Source of the DNA: Flavobacterium sp. ASV13
GTDB taxonomy: Bacteria > Bacteroidota > Bacteroidia > Flavobacteriales > Flavobacteriaceae
Reading direction: 5' to 3'
NCBI RefSeq assembly: GCF_000745775.1
Contig: NZ_JQJY01000010.1
Span: 87,001-151,000 of the forward strand
DNA: 64,000 bases
In this document: piece by piece, positions 17,225-26,987 of the stretch
Layout of the letters: each line of letters begins with the position of its first letter
How positions within the stretch are numbered: the stretch's first letter is position 1
Translations under genes and position numbers: made by a program
Notes under the pieces: model-generated
Told to the model about the DNA's origin: nothing
The model's database searches: none
Seen by the model: the letters and a program-made list of their open reading frames with translations, nothing else

Positions 17225-17358
17225 ATGGACTATTTTATTATTATGATGGACAATCTTATTATTATCTCATTTGCTTATTTTAAGAAAATACTTTTATATG
17301 TCTATAAAATTACTAGGATGAGTTCAAGAAATTACCGTAATGGATTATCTTATTATTA
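17225..17358 (+). repeat. Three 19-bp direct repeats upstream of the AraC gene
   Basis: ATGGACTATTTTATTATTA (17225-17243), ATGGACAATCTTATTATTA (17246-17264) and ATGGATTATCTTATTATTA (17340-17358) differ at two or three positions. The first two are 21 bp apart, two helical turns; the third is 94 bp further on. Tandem direct repeats at such phasing are typical of AraC-family binding sites, and the only AraC gene here starts at 17653. Confidence 0.5.
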
Positions 17359-17652
17359 GGTTATTAAAGAAAAAAATAACCTAATATTTTTCATACAAAA
17401 AATTATTTCTTAAAATCTGAAAATAAAAAAGTCTTTTTAATTTTTAAATAAATTACCAAAAATACAGCGTAACAACTTAATTTACAATACCATAAAACCT
17501 AAACTAGATTAAAAACATTTACGCCCGAAGAAATAACTAAGACGATTAAAATTATAATTTACAGCTCATTCAAAAATCATTTTAAAATTAAAACAGAAAA
17601 AAATAAAATCGTATTTTAGCAGTAAATGCTTTTTTGTTCATATTAAATTATC

Positions 17653-18555
17653 ATGGAAAGTTTTAAACAACACGATGAATTTCGGACGGAAAAATTAATA
17701 TCCTTGCCTAATAATATTTGGCAAAAAGCAATTGAAGAAAATCCTGTCTTAGGTAATTTGTATATTACTCATATTGGATATTTCCCTAACGCCACTTATT
17801 ATTACAGGGAACGAAAAAAAGGATGCACAGATAATATTCTAATTTACTGTGTACGTGGAAAAGGCTGGCATATTGTAAATGGCATTCGTTTTGAAATTCG
17901 GCCAAATCAATTTTTTATAATTCCTGCAACAAATCAACATATAATTTATGGAGCCGATGAAGACGATCCCTGGACAATATATTGGGTGCATTTTAGCAGT
18001 CGGAAAATAGACGTTTTTAATAAAAGCTTCAATATTGGTTTATTCGACGGCCCGCGACAAATCGCCTATAACGAAAAAGGAATAGAACTATGGAATACCA
18101 TGTATCATAGTCTTGAAATGGGTTATGGAAAAGAAAATATTACCAAGGCAAATTTATGCTTATATCATTTTCTTTCCTCTTTTTTATATCCTGATGTCAA
18201 TGTCAATGAAAAAAAACAGGACGAAAAAGACTCGATAAGCAACACTATTGCTTACATGAGAAACAATCTGGGCGGAAAAATCACTTTAGAAGATTTGGCT
18301 CTAATAAACAATTTATCGCCTTCACATTTCTCACTGCTTTTCAAAAAAAGCACCGGAATGGCTCCGTTGGATTATTTTATTCACTTAAAATTACAACAGG
18401 CCTGTTTATTATTAATAACCTCTGAGGTTAAAGTAAAAATTATTGCCGCTGATTTGGGATATGATGATCCTTATTATTTTTCGCGTCTATTTAAAAAACA
18501 CATGAAAATGTCTCCATTGCAATATCGTTTTTCCCCGCAATCAAAGTCATCATAA
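17653..18555 (+). CDS. AraC-family transcriptional regulator
   Basis: A 300-residue one-component regulator. Residues about 35-175 are a cupin-type AraC ligand-binding domain (ILIYCVRGKGWHIVNGIRF, then NQFFIIPATNQHIIYG). Residues about 195-295 hold the two helix-turn-helix units, with KITLEDLALINNLSPSHFSLLFKK and KIIAADLGYDDPYYFSRLFKK, the usual family signature. The layout is like MmsR/XylS sugar regulators. Its target is unknown; the luciferase-like oxidoreductase is convergent. Direct repeats about 300-430 bases upstream may be its own binding sites. Confidence 0.9.
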   Translation: MESFKQHDEFRTEKLISLPNNIWQKAIEENPVLGNLYITHIGYFPNATYYYRERKKGCTDNILIYCVRGKGWHIVNGIRFEIRPNQFFIIPATNQHIIYGADEDDPWTIYWVHFSSRKIDVFNKSFNIGLFDGPRQIAYNEKGIELWNTMYHSLEMGYGKENITKANLCLYHFLSSFLYPDVNVNEKKQDEKDSISNTIAYMRNNLGGKITLEDLALINNLSPSHFSLLFKKSTGMAPLDYFIHLKLQQACLLLITSEVKVKIIAADLGYDDPYYFSRLFKKHMKMSPLQYRFSPQSKSS

Positions 18556-18572
18556 GATTTTATAGCGATTTT

Positions 18573-18612
18573 AAAATGCCCCAAAATAGTATTTAACTTT
18601 TTGGGGCATTTT
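18573..18612. terminator. Bidirectional terminator
   Basis: AAAATGCCCCAAAA (18573-18586) pairs with TTTTTGGGGCATTTT (18598-18612) between the convergent AraC and oxidoreductase genes. Confidence 0.85.
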
Positions 18613-18633
18613 AATAATCATGAATTTTAAAAA

Positions 18634-19656
18634 CTATCGCCAACCCATCTCTGGAGCAATATATTTTAATATCGAAGAAAGTATATGTACATTATAGTCA
18701 ACGCCTAATGTATTTGGGATTGTTAAAAGCAGTGTATCAGCTTCCTGAATGGCCTCATCTTGTTTTAACTCTTCAATAAGTTTATCCGGTTCAGCTGCAT
18801 AACTCTTTCCGAAAATGGCTCGTTTGTCGCTTTCAATATTTCCAAAACTATCTGAGCCTTTTCCTTGATCGCCAAAGTAATATTTGTCCTGATCTGTGAC
18901 TAGCGCAAAAATGGAACGGCTGACAGAAACTCTTGGTTCACGATCATGTCCAGCTTTTTTCCAGGCTTCTTTATACAGTCTGATTTGTTCTGCCTGCTGA
19001 ATATGAAAAGGTTTCCCGTTTTCATCATATTTCAGAGTAGAACTTTGCAGATGCATTCCGTTTTCAGCAGCCCAGACAGCAGTAGCATTAGATGCTGCTC
19101 CCCACCAAATTCTTTCTCGTAATCCTTCAGAATAGGGTTCCAAACGCAACAAGCCAGGCGGATTTGGAAACATAGGATACGGATTTGGCTCTGCAAATCC
19201 CTCACCACTAAGTTTATCTAGGAATTCTAAAGCTTTTTTTCGTCCCATATCGGCATCTGTTTCTCCTTGTTCGGGTTCATATCCGAACGAGCGCCAACCG
19301 TCAATAACTTGTTCCGGTGATCCTCTGCTTATTCCTAATTGTAAACGTCCTTCTGAAATTAAATCAGCAGCACTGGCATCTTCAACCATATACAATGGGT
19401 TCTCATATCGCATATCGATAACTCCTGTCCCAATTTCAATTTTGCTTGTTTTAGCACCGATGGCAGAAAGTAAAGGAAATGGCGATGCCAACTGTCGTGC
19501 AAAATGATGCACACGGAAATAAGCGCCATCCAAACCAATTTCTTCCGCCGCAACGGCTAAATCAATGGATTGAAGCAATGTGTCGCTTGCTGTACGAGCT
19601 TTATATGAAGGATGATTTGCCCAATGCCCAAAAGATAAAAATCCAATTTTCTTCAT
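18634..19656 (-). CDS. LLM-class (luciferase-like) flavin-dependent oxidoreductase
   Basis: A 340-residue member of the bacterial luciferase-like family, FMN-dependent monooxygenases or reductases. The ATG at 19654-19656 (MKKIGFLSFGHWANHP) fits the family start; an in-frame upstream start would add 14 hydrophobic residues and is less likely. Typical segments are AAEEIGLDGAYFRVHHF, KIEIGTGVIDMRYENPL, GRLQLGISRGSPEQVI and RIWWGAASNATAVWAAENG. It acts in the cytoplasm. It is a single gene, convergent with the AraC gene. The substrate is unknown. Confidence 0.85.
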   Translation of the reverse strand: MKKIGFLSFGHWANHPSYKARTASDTLLQSIDLAVAAEEIGLDGAYFRVHHFARQLASPFPLLSAIGAKTSKIEIGTGVIDMRYENPLYMVEDASAADLISEGRLQLGISRGSPEQVIDGWRSFGYEPEQGETDADMGRKKALEFLDKLSGEGFAEPNPYPMFPNPPGLLRLEPYSEGLRERIWWGAASNATAVWAAENGMHLQSSTLKYDENGKPFHIQQAEQIRLYKEAWKKAGHDREPRVSVSRSIFALVTDQDKYYFGDQGKGSDSFGNIESDKRAIFGKSYAAEPDKLIEELKQDEAIQEADTLLLTIPNTLGVDYNVHILSSILKYIAPEMGWR

Positions 19657-20157
19657 TGATAGCAGTATTAATATTATACTCCCAAATATAAGCATCATTA
19701 TTGAAGGAATCTAAAATCCATGTATAGAAAGTGCTTAACTTCCTTGTCTTTTGATTGAAAAAATTTCTTAGCATTAATATAAAAACAATTCTATATAAAT
19801 TATAAAATCAGATTTTTAACTTGAGGGATACTTTTCATATTTCTCCAACTGATTTCACAAAACCCTAGCAGAAAATCAAAAAAGCGCCTCGAACAAAATC
19901 TATTCGCTTTTAATTTTTATTTCTTTTTCATTATTTAACTGATCTTCAAAATCATTCTTCCAAAAATAACTACCTGATTTACAAAACAATTAAATGGTAA
20001 TCCTATAAAACAACACTATTAAACCTATAAATATTTTAAATATTCTCTTACTAGCTTTGAAATGACTTCATAATAAGGTAACCACAATTTACAGCTTATC
20101 AAAAAAGTCAGTTTCTTCAAGTTGCTGCATTCAGGAATTAACCTAAAAAATATATTT
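19657..20157. other. Gap between divergent genes with a possible catalase -7 box
   Basis: About 500 bases between the oxidoreductase and catalase starts. A TAGCTTTG box (TAnnTTTG) lies at 20052-20059 on the plus strand, about 100 bases before the catalase ATG, without a clear TTG -33 element. A weak stem AAAAAAGCG/CGCTTTT lies near 19877-19915. Nothing else was seen. Confidence 0.45.
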
Positions 20158-22299
20158 ATGAAAAATTTTCAAGACGATAAACAACGTGATTTATCCACAA
20201 ACAAATCAGACGGAACAAATAAATTTTTAACCACTGATCAGGGCGTTAAAATCAATGATGATAACAATTCGCTCAAAAGTGGCGAAAGAGGGCCTTCATT
20301 ACTGGAAGACTTTATTTTAAGAGAAAAAATAACGCATTTTGATCATGAAAGAATTCCAGAAAGAATTGTTCATGCGCGTGGATCTGGAGCACATGGTTTT
20401 TTTGAAGTAACCAATCCAATTCCAGAACTTACAAAAGCGGGCTTTTTACAGGAAAAAGGTTTAAAAACTCCCGTTTTTGTCCGATTTTCAACCGTTGCAG
20501 GATCAAGAGGATCAACAGATTTGGCTAGAGATGCAAGAGGATTTGCCGTTAAATTCTACACTCAGGAAGGAAATTATGATTTAGTTGCCAATAATATTCC
20601 CGTATTTTTTATTCAGGACGCATCAAAATTTCCAGATCTTGTTCACGCCGTTAAACCGGAACCGCACAACGAAATGCCTCAAGCTGCGTCGGCACACGAT
20701 ACTTTTTGGGATTTCATTTCGCTAATGCCCGAGTCTATGCACATGATTATGTGGGTAATGTCAGATCGTGCTATTCCGAGAAGCTATAGAATGATGGAAG
20801 GATTTGGAGTTCATACTTTCCGATTAGTTAATGCTGAAGAAGAATCAGTTTTTGTAAAATTTCATTGGAAACCTAAACTAGGAACGCATGCCGTTGCTTG
20901 GGATGAAGCGCAAAAAATATCAGGAAAAAATGCTGACTTTCACAGAGAAGATTTATGGGAAGCCATAGAAATGGGAAATTTTCCTGAATGGGAATTAGGT
21001 GTTCAAATTATTCCATCAGCAGATGAAAATAATTACGAGTTTGATTTGCTCGATCCAACAAAACTTGTTCCAGAAGAACTTGTTCCAGTTACTATCGTCG
21101 GTCGAATGGTTCTCAACAAAAACCCTGATAATTTCTTTGCAGAAACCGAACAAATTGCTTTTCATCCCGGACATGTTGTCCCTGGAATTGATTTTACAAA
21201 TGATCCGTTGCTTCAGGGAAGATTATTCTCCTATACCGATACGCAACTTTCCAGATTAGGAAGTCCAAACTTTCATGAAATTCCAATTAACAGAAGTATT
21301 GCACCGGTTCACAACAATCAGCGTGACGGACATATGCGTCAGGAAATTAATAAAGGACGTGTAAGTTATCATCCTAATTCACTTGGCGGAGGCTGTCCGT
21401 ATCAGGCAAAAATTGCTGAAGGTGGCTTTTCAAGTTTTAATGAACGTATTGACGCGCATAAAATTCGAGAAAGAAGCGAAAGTTTCAATGATCATTTTGG
21501 TCAGGCCAAATTATTCTTCAATAGTCAAACCTCCGAAGAGAAAAGCCATATTGTTAAAGCTTTGCGTTTTGAACTTGGAAAAGTACAGACAACGGCTATA
21601 CGAAACAGAATGCTCGGTTTGTTATCGCAAATTGACCAACAATTAGCCGAAAAAGTAGCGATTGGACTTGGTGCAAAAGTTCCTCCTATTCTTGAAATCC
21701 CAATTAACCATGGCGTTTCACCAGAAAATGAAGGAGGAAAACATGAACCACAAACCAGAAACCAAACAATAAAAACATCTGATGCATTGAGCATGATTAA
21801 TAATCCAACTAATTCACCCACAATTGCTTCACGAAAAGTCGCTATTATTTGTTCAGATGGAGTTTCAGAAACTGCTGTTGCAAATATGAAAAATGCACTC
21901 AAAAAAGAAGATGCCAAAGGTTGCGTTATTGCGTCGCATTTAGGCTCGATTTCGACCGATTCTAATAGTGAAATTCCGGTAGATTTCAGTCTTCTTACTG
22001 TTTCCTCCGTTTTATTTGATGCCGTTTATATTCCCCACGGACTTGATGTAAAGACTCTTTCAGAAAACAAAGATGTTATCGAATTTTTAAATGATGCTTA
22101 CAAACATTGTAAAGTAATTGGAGCAGATGGTGATGCTTCAAAAATAGTAAGCTCGGCCGCTTTCGTTTCTCAAATTACTGATTATGATCCGGGTATTATA
22201 ATTTCAAGTGAAATTGCTACCGCAGAATTTACGCAGGATTTTATAACAGCAATGACCATGCATCGTTTTTGGCAACGAGAAGAAAACTTATACAACTAA
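20158..22299 (+). CDS. katE: Large-subunit (clade II) catalase with C-terminal DJ-1/PfpI-like domain
   Basis: A 713-residue haem catalase that disproportionates hydrogen peroxide in the cytoplasm. The start used is the ATG at 20158 (MKNFQDDK); an earlier in-frame ATG at 20122 would add 12 residues. The distal histidine is in VHARGSGAHGFFEVT (about residue 72), the asparagine in NNIPVFFIQD (about 145), and the haem-ligand tyrosine in RLFSYTDTQLSRLG (about 363). After residue 550 an extra domain with VAIICSDGVSETAV and YIPHGLDV has the class I glutaminase/DJ-1 look found only in large catalases such as HPII. The downstream DUF892 gene follows after 17 bases, so both are likely stress-induced together. 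Confidence 0.95.
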   Translation: MKNFQDDKQRDLSTNKSDGTNKFLTTDQGVKINDDNNSLKSGERGPSLLEDFILREKITHFDHERIPERIVHARGSGAHGFFEVTNPIPELTKAGFLQEKGLKTPVFVRFSTVAGSRGSTDLARDARGFAVKFYTQEGNYDLVANNIPVFFIQDASKFPDLVHAVKPEPHNEMPQAASAHDTFWDFISLMPESMHMIMWVMSDRAIPRSYRMMEGFGVHTFRLVNAEEESVFVKFHWKPKLGTHAVAWDEAQKISGKNADFHREDLWEAIEMGNFPEWELGVQIIPSADENNYEFDLLDPTKLVPEELVPVTIVGRMVLNKNPDNFFAETEQIAFHPGHVVPGIDFTNDPLLQGRLFSYTDTQLSRLGSPNFHEIPINRSIAPVHNNQRDGHMRQEINKGRVSYHPNSLGGGCPYQAKIAEGGFSSFNERIDAHKIRERSESFNDHFGQAKLFFNSQTSEEKSHIVKALRFELGKVQTTAIRNRMLGLLSQIDQQLAEKVAIGLGAKVPPILEIPINHGVSPENEGGKHEPQTRNQTIKTSDALSMINNPTNSPTIASRKVAIICSDGVSETAVANMKNALKKEDAKGCVIASHLGSISTDSNSEIPVDFSLLTVSSVLFDAVYIPHGLDVKTLSENKDVIEFLNDAYKHCKVIGADGDASKIVSSAAFVSQITDYDPGIIISSEIATAEFTQDFITAMTMHRFWQREENLYN

Positions 22300-22316
22300 T
22301 CTAAAAAATTTTGAAC

Positions 22317-22883
22317 ATGAAAAATCTTGAAAAACCAACTGAAAATAAAGCTCCTAAATCCAAAACTAATAACGTAGTTTCGCCAGCCGCAGACGCCGCC
22401 AAAGAGTTAAGAGAATTCTTTATTGATAATCTGAAAGATATTTACTGGGCTGAAAACGCACTTGTAAATGCGCTTCCTAAAATGGCTGAAAATGCAACAT
22501 CTCCAGTACTTTCAAAAAGTATTTTGGAGCATCATTTGGTCACAAAAAATCAAATAGCAAGGCTTGATCAGGTATTTGATCTTTTAAAAGAAAAAGCTGA
22601 AGGAAAAAAATGTGAAGCTATGGCCGGTTTACTCAAAGAAGGTGATAATATTTTAGTTGAAACAACACCTGGCCCAGTAAGAGATGCAGGAATTATTGCA
22701 GCATCACAAAAAATCGAACATTATGAAATTGCTACTTATGGAACTTTGTGCGCCTTTGCAAAAACATTAGGCGAAAATGATGCTGCAAAATTATTGACCC
22801 AAACATTGGCAGAAGAAAAAGAAGCTGATTGTCTGTTAAATGATATTGCATTAAATACAGTAAACGTAATGGCTGCCGAATAA
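22317..22883 (+). CDS. Ferritin-like DUF892 (YciE/YciF) stress protein
   Basis: A 188-residue four-helix ferritin-like protein of the DUF892 family. FFIDNLKDIYWAENALVNALPKM and KIEHYEIATYGTLCAFAKTLG carry the E/H metal-ligand pattern of the family, and the last helix has EEKEADCLLNDIA. These proteins are induced by osmotic, oxidative or general stress and often lie beside Mn- or haem-catalases. The first 35 residues are a lysine-rich tail. The ATG at 22317 is taken over a TTG six bases earlier. It probably forms an operon with the catalase. Confidence 0.9.
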   Translation: MKNLEKPTENKAPKSKTNNVVSPAADAAKELREFFIDNLKDIYWAENALVNALPKMAENATSPVLSKSILEHHLVTKNQIARLDQVFDLLKEKAEGKKCEAMAGLLKEGDNILVETTPGPVRDAGIIAASQKIEHYEIATYGTLCAFAKTLGENDAAKLLTQTLAEEKEADCLLNDIALNTVNVMAAE

Positions 22884-22895
22884 TATCTAAAATAA

Positions 22896-22998
22896 ATGAA
22901 TCACCATTTATGCCATCAGAAATTATAATAAATGCAGCGAATCTCATGTAATTAATCGAACTGCCGAAGTTCTATTAGAGCATTTAACAAAACAATAG
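22896..22998 (+). pseudogene. Possible frameshifted mini-gene
   Basis: A short frame begins MNHHLCHQKL at 22896 and stops. The next frame reads NKCSESHVINRTAEVLLEHL to a stop at 22996-22998, right at the start of a strong hairpin. Joined, they would make a peptide of about 34 residues. The family is not recognised, and it could be chance. Confidence 0.25.
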
Positions 22999-23027
22999 CC
23001 AACGAAATATCGTTGGCTATTGTTTTT
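22991..23027 (+). terminator. Terminator after the catalase unit
   Basis: A 15-bp perfect stem AACAATAGCCAACGA / TCGTTGGCTATTGTT (22991-23005, 23010-23024) with loop AATA and a following T run. Confidence 0.85.
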
Positions 23028-23093
23028 ATGATAATTCAATCTTAAGTACATTATTATCAATACCTTCGTATAACCAGTTTAATTCTACGAAAA

Positions 23094-24704
23094 ATGTTCT
23101 CTAATCAAACAAAAATAATTTTGTTCCTCCTTGTATTATTTGCAATTGGAGACTTAAATGCCTCGCCTTTTTTAAAAGATTTAAAGCAAGTTGAAACGTC
23201 TGAAATGACGTTGCTTGTTCCTGAGAATAATATTGATGAAGAACCTGCTTATACAGAACAACAAGTAAAAAAAGCCGAAAAATCATTAAATAGGCTTCAC
23301 GAAAACATCGATAAAGTCAAAATCCTGTTGCAAATAAGCGACTGGTATGAAGCTTCTTACGACAATCCTAAAACATTAGAAAAAGCATTTCACTATGCCG
23401 AAGATGCCCTTAGAATAAGTCAAGCCTTGCATTCTAATATTTATATTGGAAAATGTTATCTGCAACTTTCAATGGTGTATCAGTTGAGAAATAAGGATTC
23501 GATGATTGAAGTTACCGCCAGAAAAGCAATCGCGGCATTGAGCAAAACAAATCAGTTAGATGATTTGGCAGAATCCTGGGTCATGGTTTGGTCGGCAAAA
23601 ATGAGAACAAGAAAACCAATACCTGAAAGATTGGTTCCTATTTTCAAAGCTGCAGCCATATTTGAAAAATCAGGAAACAATCAAAGAATTGGTGATTGCT
23701 ATCGAGAAATTAGCGAACTCTATTTTTCTTATTCGGATTTTAATAAATCGCTAAATTTTCTAAATAAAGCCGTATTTTTTTATAAAGCAGCGCATCTAAA
23801 AGAAGACGAAATTTTACCTATTTCTTCCAGACTGAATATTATTTACGAAGCCGATAAAAGAAATCGGGATATTATAAGACTTAAAAACACAACACTTTTG
23901 CAGGAAAGCAGACTTAAAAATGAGGTGTTTTTGCGTAATTCGATGATAACTTTTGTGGTACTCTTACTTATAATTCTTGGATTGCTTTACAAAAGCTATA
24001 GGTTCAAGAAAAAAACAAATATAATTCTGGAAACACAACAAGATGAAATAAATAAAAAAAATAATACACTACAAAATCTGGTTGTCGAAAAGGAATGGCT
24101 GTTGCGAGAAATTCATCATCGCGTAAAAAACAATCTGCATATGGTTGTTGGTTTATTGGCGAGTCAGGCTGAATTTCTAAAAAATGAAGAAGCGATTCAG
24201 GCTATCAACAGTAGTCATAACAGAATTCAGGCCATGTCTTTGATTCATCAAAAATTATATCAATCGGAAAATTTATCTATTATTGATATGCCTTCTTATA
24301 TTTTTGAATTAACGGAATATCTAAAAGATTCTTTCGAAATTAGAAACAACATTCGTTTCATTCTTGATATTGATAGTTTCAGTCTGCCGCTGTCACATTC
24401 AATTCCAATTGGACTTATTTTTAATGAAGCTGTTACGAATGCTATAAAATATGCCTTTCCAAATCGCACAAATAATATTATTACAATTTCGCTTAAAGTA
24501 ACTGACGACGAAAACTATAAATTAATTGTTCACGACAATGGTATTGGGCTTCCACCCGATTTTGATCCTTACAACAATCCTTCTTTAGGTATAAAATTAA
24601 TGCATGGATTATCTGCAGATATCGAAGGAAAGTTTTTAATTACGAATTCAAATGGTACTAAAATATCATTGGAATTTACTTTCAAAGAAAATAATCTTCA
24701 TTAA
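23094..24704 (+). CDS. TPR-containing sensor histidine kinase, HisKA_2 type
   Basis: A 536-residue membrane sensor kinase. It has a signal sequence (KIILFLLVLFAIGDLNAS), a periplasmic helical region of about 70-270 with TPR-like helices, and one membrane span near 281-302 (FVVLLLIILGLLY). A short coiled coil leads to the HisKA_2 dimerisation box at about 338, EIHHRVKNNLHMVVGLLASQ, where the first histidine pair is the phosphorylation site. The HATPase domain (NEAVTNAIKYAFP, HDNGIGLP, LGIKLMHGL) follows. It lies 14 bases before the sigma54-type regulator, its evident partner. A paralogue with a longer TPR part is at 51234. Confidence 0.9.
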   Translation: MFSNQTKIILFLLVLFAIGDLNASPFLKDLKQVETSEMTLLVPENNIDEEPAYTEQQVKKAEKSLNRLHENIDKVKILLQISDWYEASYDNPKTLEKAFHYAEDALRISQALHSNIYIGKCYLQLSMVYQLRNKDSMIEVTARKAIAALSKTNQLDDLAESWVMVWSAKMRTRKPIPERLVPIFKAAAIFEKSGNNQRIGDCYREISELYFSYSDFNKSLNFLNKAVFFYKAAHLKEDEILPISSRLNIIYEADKRNRDIIRLKNTTLLQESRLKNEVFLRNSMITFVVLLLIILGLLYKSYRFKKKTNIILETQQDEINKKNNTLQNLVVEKEWLLREIHHRVKNNLHMVVGLLASQAEFLKNEEAIQAINSSHNRIQAMSLIHQKLYQSENLSIIDMPSYIFELTEYLKDSFEIRNNIRFILDIDSFSLPLSHSIPIGLIFNEAVTNAIKYAFPNRTNNIITISLKVTDDENYKLIVHDNGIGLPPDFDPYNNPSLGIKLMHGLSADIEGKFLITNSNGTKISLEFTFKENNLH

Positions 24705-24718
24705 TTTAAATCTATAAA

Positions 24719-26668
24719 ATGTCAAAATCATTAAAAATTCTTATTGTTGAAGATCAATTTGTAGAAGCAAATCATTTGCGATTGATGCTGAAAAAAGCAG
24801 GTCATTCTGTTACCGGAATGGCGCGTTCAGTGGCAGATGCCAAATATTATATTGCCCAGGAAAGACCAGAATTGGTTTTATTGGATATTTTTCTATCAGG
24901 AAAAGAAACAGGTATTGACCTTGCCGAAATATTAAAAGATGATAATATTCCATTTATTTATCTTTCTGCAAATTCAAATGAACAAGTGCTTAGTAAAGCA
25001 AAATTAACGCATCCGTATGGTTTTTTGGTAAAGCCTTTTAGAGAACAGGATTTATTGGTTACAATTGAAATTGCCAAATATCATCAGGAACACGGAATAG
25101 AATCTTCTATTCGCAGAGAGCTTTTATTTCAGAAACAACTCAAAGCGATTGTCAAAAAAAGCGGTACTTGGGATGACAGAGTTCTTAATATTGTCACTTC
25201 TTTACAATCGCTCATTTCGTTTGATCTTGTAATGGCTGTTTTTTATGTCGATAGCAAATTATCCAACAGAGTTTTAGGCTACGCCCGAACAGGTTTGCAT
25301 GAATATCAAAAAATTGGAATTGAAGAGTTGCAGAATATTACCGCTTTAAAAGAATCTGAAATAAATGATTTAAGAAACAGAAGCCAAGTAGAAACTGTAG
25401 CCACTTTTTATAACAATCAGGATTTTACAAAAATATGCGATAAAACGCCTATCAAAAAAATGATTGCGAATTCTATGAATATGAAATCCAATCTAATGCT
25501 GCCAGTTCCTTTGACACTGCATGAAAATGGCGGATTATATTTGTCATTTTTCAGCAAACAAGCTGATAATTACAACAAAAACCATCTTACATTATGCGAC
25601 AGACTTCAGGAACCTTTAATTTATGCTATTGAAAATTTAATCAATGCCGACAAAAAATTAGTCCAAAAAACAAATTCAGCCGTAAGTACAAATACAGGCA
25701 AAAATGTAAAAATATCTGGCTTTGAATCCATTGTGGGTAAAAGTCCGGCTTTATTAAAATTATTTGATCATATTTTACAAGTCGCTCCGGCAGATACAAC
25801 TGTTTTAATTACCGGAGAAAGCGGAACGGGAAAAGAAAGTATTGCTAATAGCATTCAGCAATTATCGGATAGAAAAAATCAGCCTTTTGTAAAAATTAAT
25901 TGCTCTGCATTACCTCCAAGTTTAATAGAATCTGAACTATTTGGTCATGAAAAAGGATCTTTTACAGGAGCCACAGAAAAACGAATTGGCAAGTTTGAAC
26001 AAGCCAACAACGGAACATTATTTTTAGATGAAATTGGAGATATGCCGCTTGAAATGCAGGCAAAATTACTTCGCGCCATTCAGGAAAAAGAAATTGAACG
26101 TGTTGGCGGAAATGTTCCCATAAAAGTAAACGTTAGAATAATTGCTGCAACAAATTGTAATCTTGAAAAAGAAGTCGCAGATGGTCGCTTCCGACTTGAT
26201 TTATATTATCGATTAAATGTTTTTCCAATTCAATTGCCACCACTTAGAGAACGCAAAGAAGATATCGGTCTTTTAGCTCGTCATTTTATTGCTGTGTATA
26301 GCGTTAAAACGGGAAAAAATGTAACCGAAATAGCTGAAAATGCTTTAAAAAGCCTTTTATCATATCAATGGCCCGGAAATATTCGCGAACTCGAAAATCT
26401 TATCGAAAGAAGTATTCTTTTGGCAAAAACGAATACCATTGAACATATTCCACTTCCTGCTTTTGATGAAATTAAAATAAGCAATTCGGCAAATGAATGG
26501 TATTTTAAAACTATTCAGGAAAACGAAAGAGAGCATATTATTAATGTTTTAGAAAAATGCAACGGAAGAATCAGAGGCGCAGGCGGAGCATCTGAAATAT
26601 TAGGCCTTCCTCCTACTACTTTGGCTTCAAGAATGCAGAAATTGGGTATTAAGAGAAGTCACTTTTAA
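24719..26668 (+). CDS. Sigma54-dependent response regulator (REC-AAA+-HTH)
   Basis: A 649-residue NtrC-type activator. The receiver domain is residues 5-120 (phospho-acceptor aspartate near 55 in LVLLDIFLSG), followed by a GAF-like or unknown linker to about 335. The AAA+ sigma54-interaction domain carries Walker A GESGTGKES near 365, Walker B GTLFLDEIGDMP near 435 and an arginine-rich RFRLDLYYRLNVFPI region. A Fis-type helix-turn-helix lies at 610-645. The sigma54-contact loop reads GSFTGA rather than the usual GAFTGA. It should activate -24/-12 promoters when phosphorylated by the kinase just upstream. A paralogue is at 49054. Confidence 0.92.
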   Translation: MSKSLKILIVEDQFVEANHLRLMLKKAGHSVTGMARSVADAKYYIAQERPELVLLDIFLSGKETGIDLAEILKDDNIPFIYLSANSNEQVLSKAKLTHPYGFLVKPFREQDLLVTIEIAKYHQEHGIESSIRRELLFQKQLKAIVKKSGTWDDRVLNIVTSLQSLISFDLVMAVFYVDSKLSNRVLGYARTGLHEYQKIGIEELQNITALKESEINDLRNRSQVETVATFYNNQDFTKICDKTPIKKMIANSMNMKSNLMLPVPLTLHENGGLYLSFFSKQADNYNKNHLTLCDRLQEPLIYAIENLINADKKLVQKTNSAVSTNTGKNVKISGFESIVGKSPALLKLFDHILQVAPADTTVLITGESGTGKESIANSIQQLSDRKNQPFVKINCSALPPSLIESELFGHEKGSFTGATEKRIGKFEQANNGTLFLDEIGDMPLEMQAKLLRAIQEKEIERVGGNVPIKVNVRIIAATNCNLEKEVADGRFRLDLYYRLNVFPIQLPPLRERKEDIGLLARHFIAVYSVKTGKNVTEIAENALKSLLSYQWPGNIRELENLIERSILLAKTNTIEHIPLPAFDEIKISNSANEWYFKTIQENEREHIINVLEKCNGRIRGAGGASEILGLPPTTLASRMQKLGIKRSHF

Positions 26669-26987
26669 ATTGTTAATTGTTAATGGTTAATTGTTAATGG
26701 TGAATTATTAATTTTACTGATATTGTGAAATATCTATTGATTTTACTTTTAATGAAAATCAATTAGACATTTCAATTCATTTCTCTTTTTACACTATCAA
26801 TAATTTACAATTCACCATTAACAATTAATAATTAAAAAAACGATATTAAGTTACTCGTTTTCCGTTTTTCAACGATATATAGTTTGGTATAGCTTTCTTT
26901 AAAATATATAAATAACTAAAAATCAATAACTTAAATAAAAGGTTCGGTTTTAGTTTATAGCTTGGCATAACATTAAAACAATGTATT
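26669..26987. repeat. AT-rich inverted repeat between regulator and hydrolase genes
   Basis: Short units TTGTTAATTG / TTAATGG repeat at 26668-26710, and their inverse (CACCATTAACAATTAATAATT) appears at 26815-26836, so the segment can fold into a long imperfect hairpin. Such TTAATTGTTAATGG runs resemble non-coding dispersed filler in flavobacterial genomes. A TTGGCATAACATTAAA string at 26962 lies too close to the ATG to be a -24/-12 promoter. Confidence 0.5.

Noticed and set aside
20051..20060. TAGCTTTG as a firm catalase promoter
   Set aside because: No -33 partner is present, so it is only mentioned within the gap description.
26962..26977. TTGGCATAACATTAAA as a sigma54 promoter of the hydrolase at 26988
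   Set aside because: It would place the transcription start at the start codon, and the -12 element is missing.
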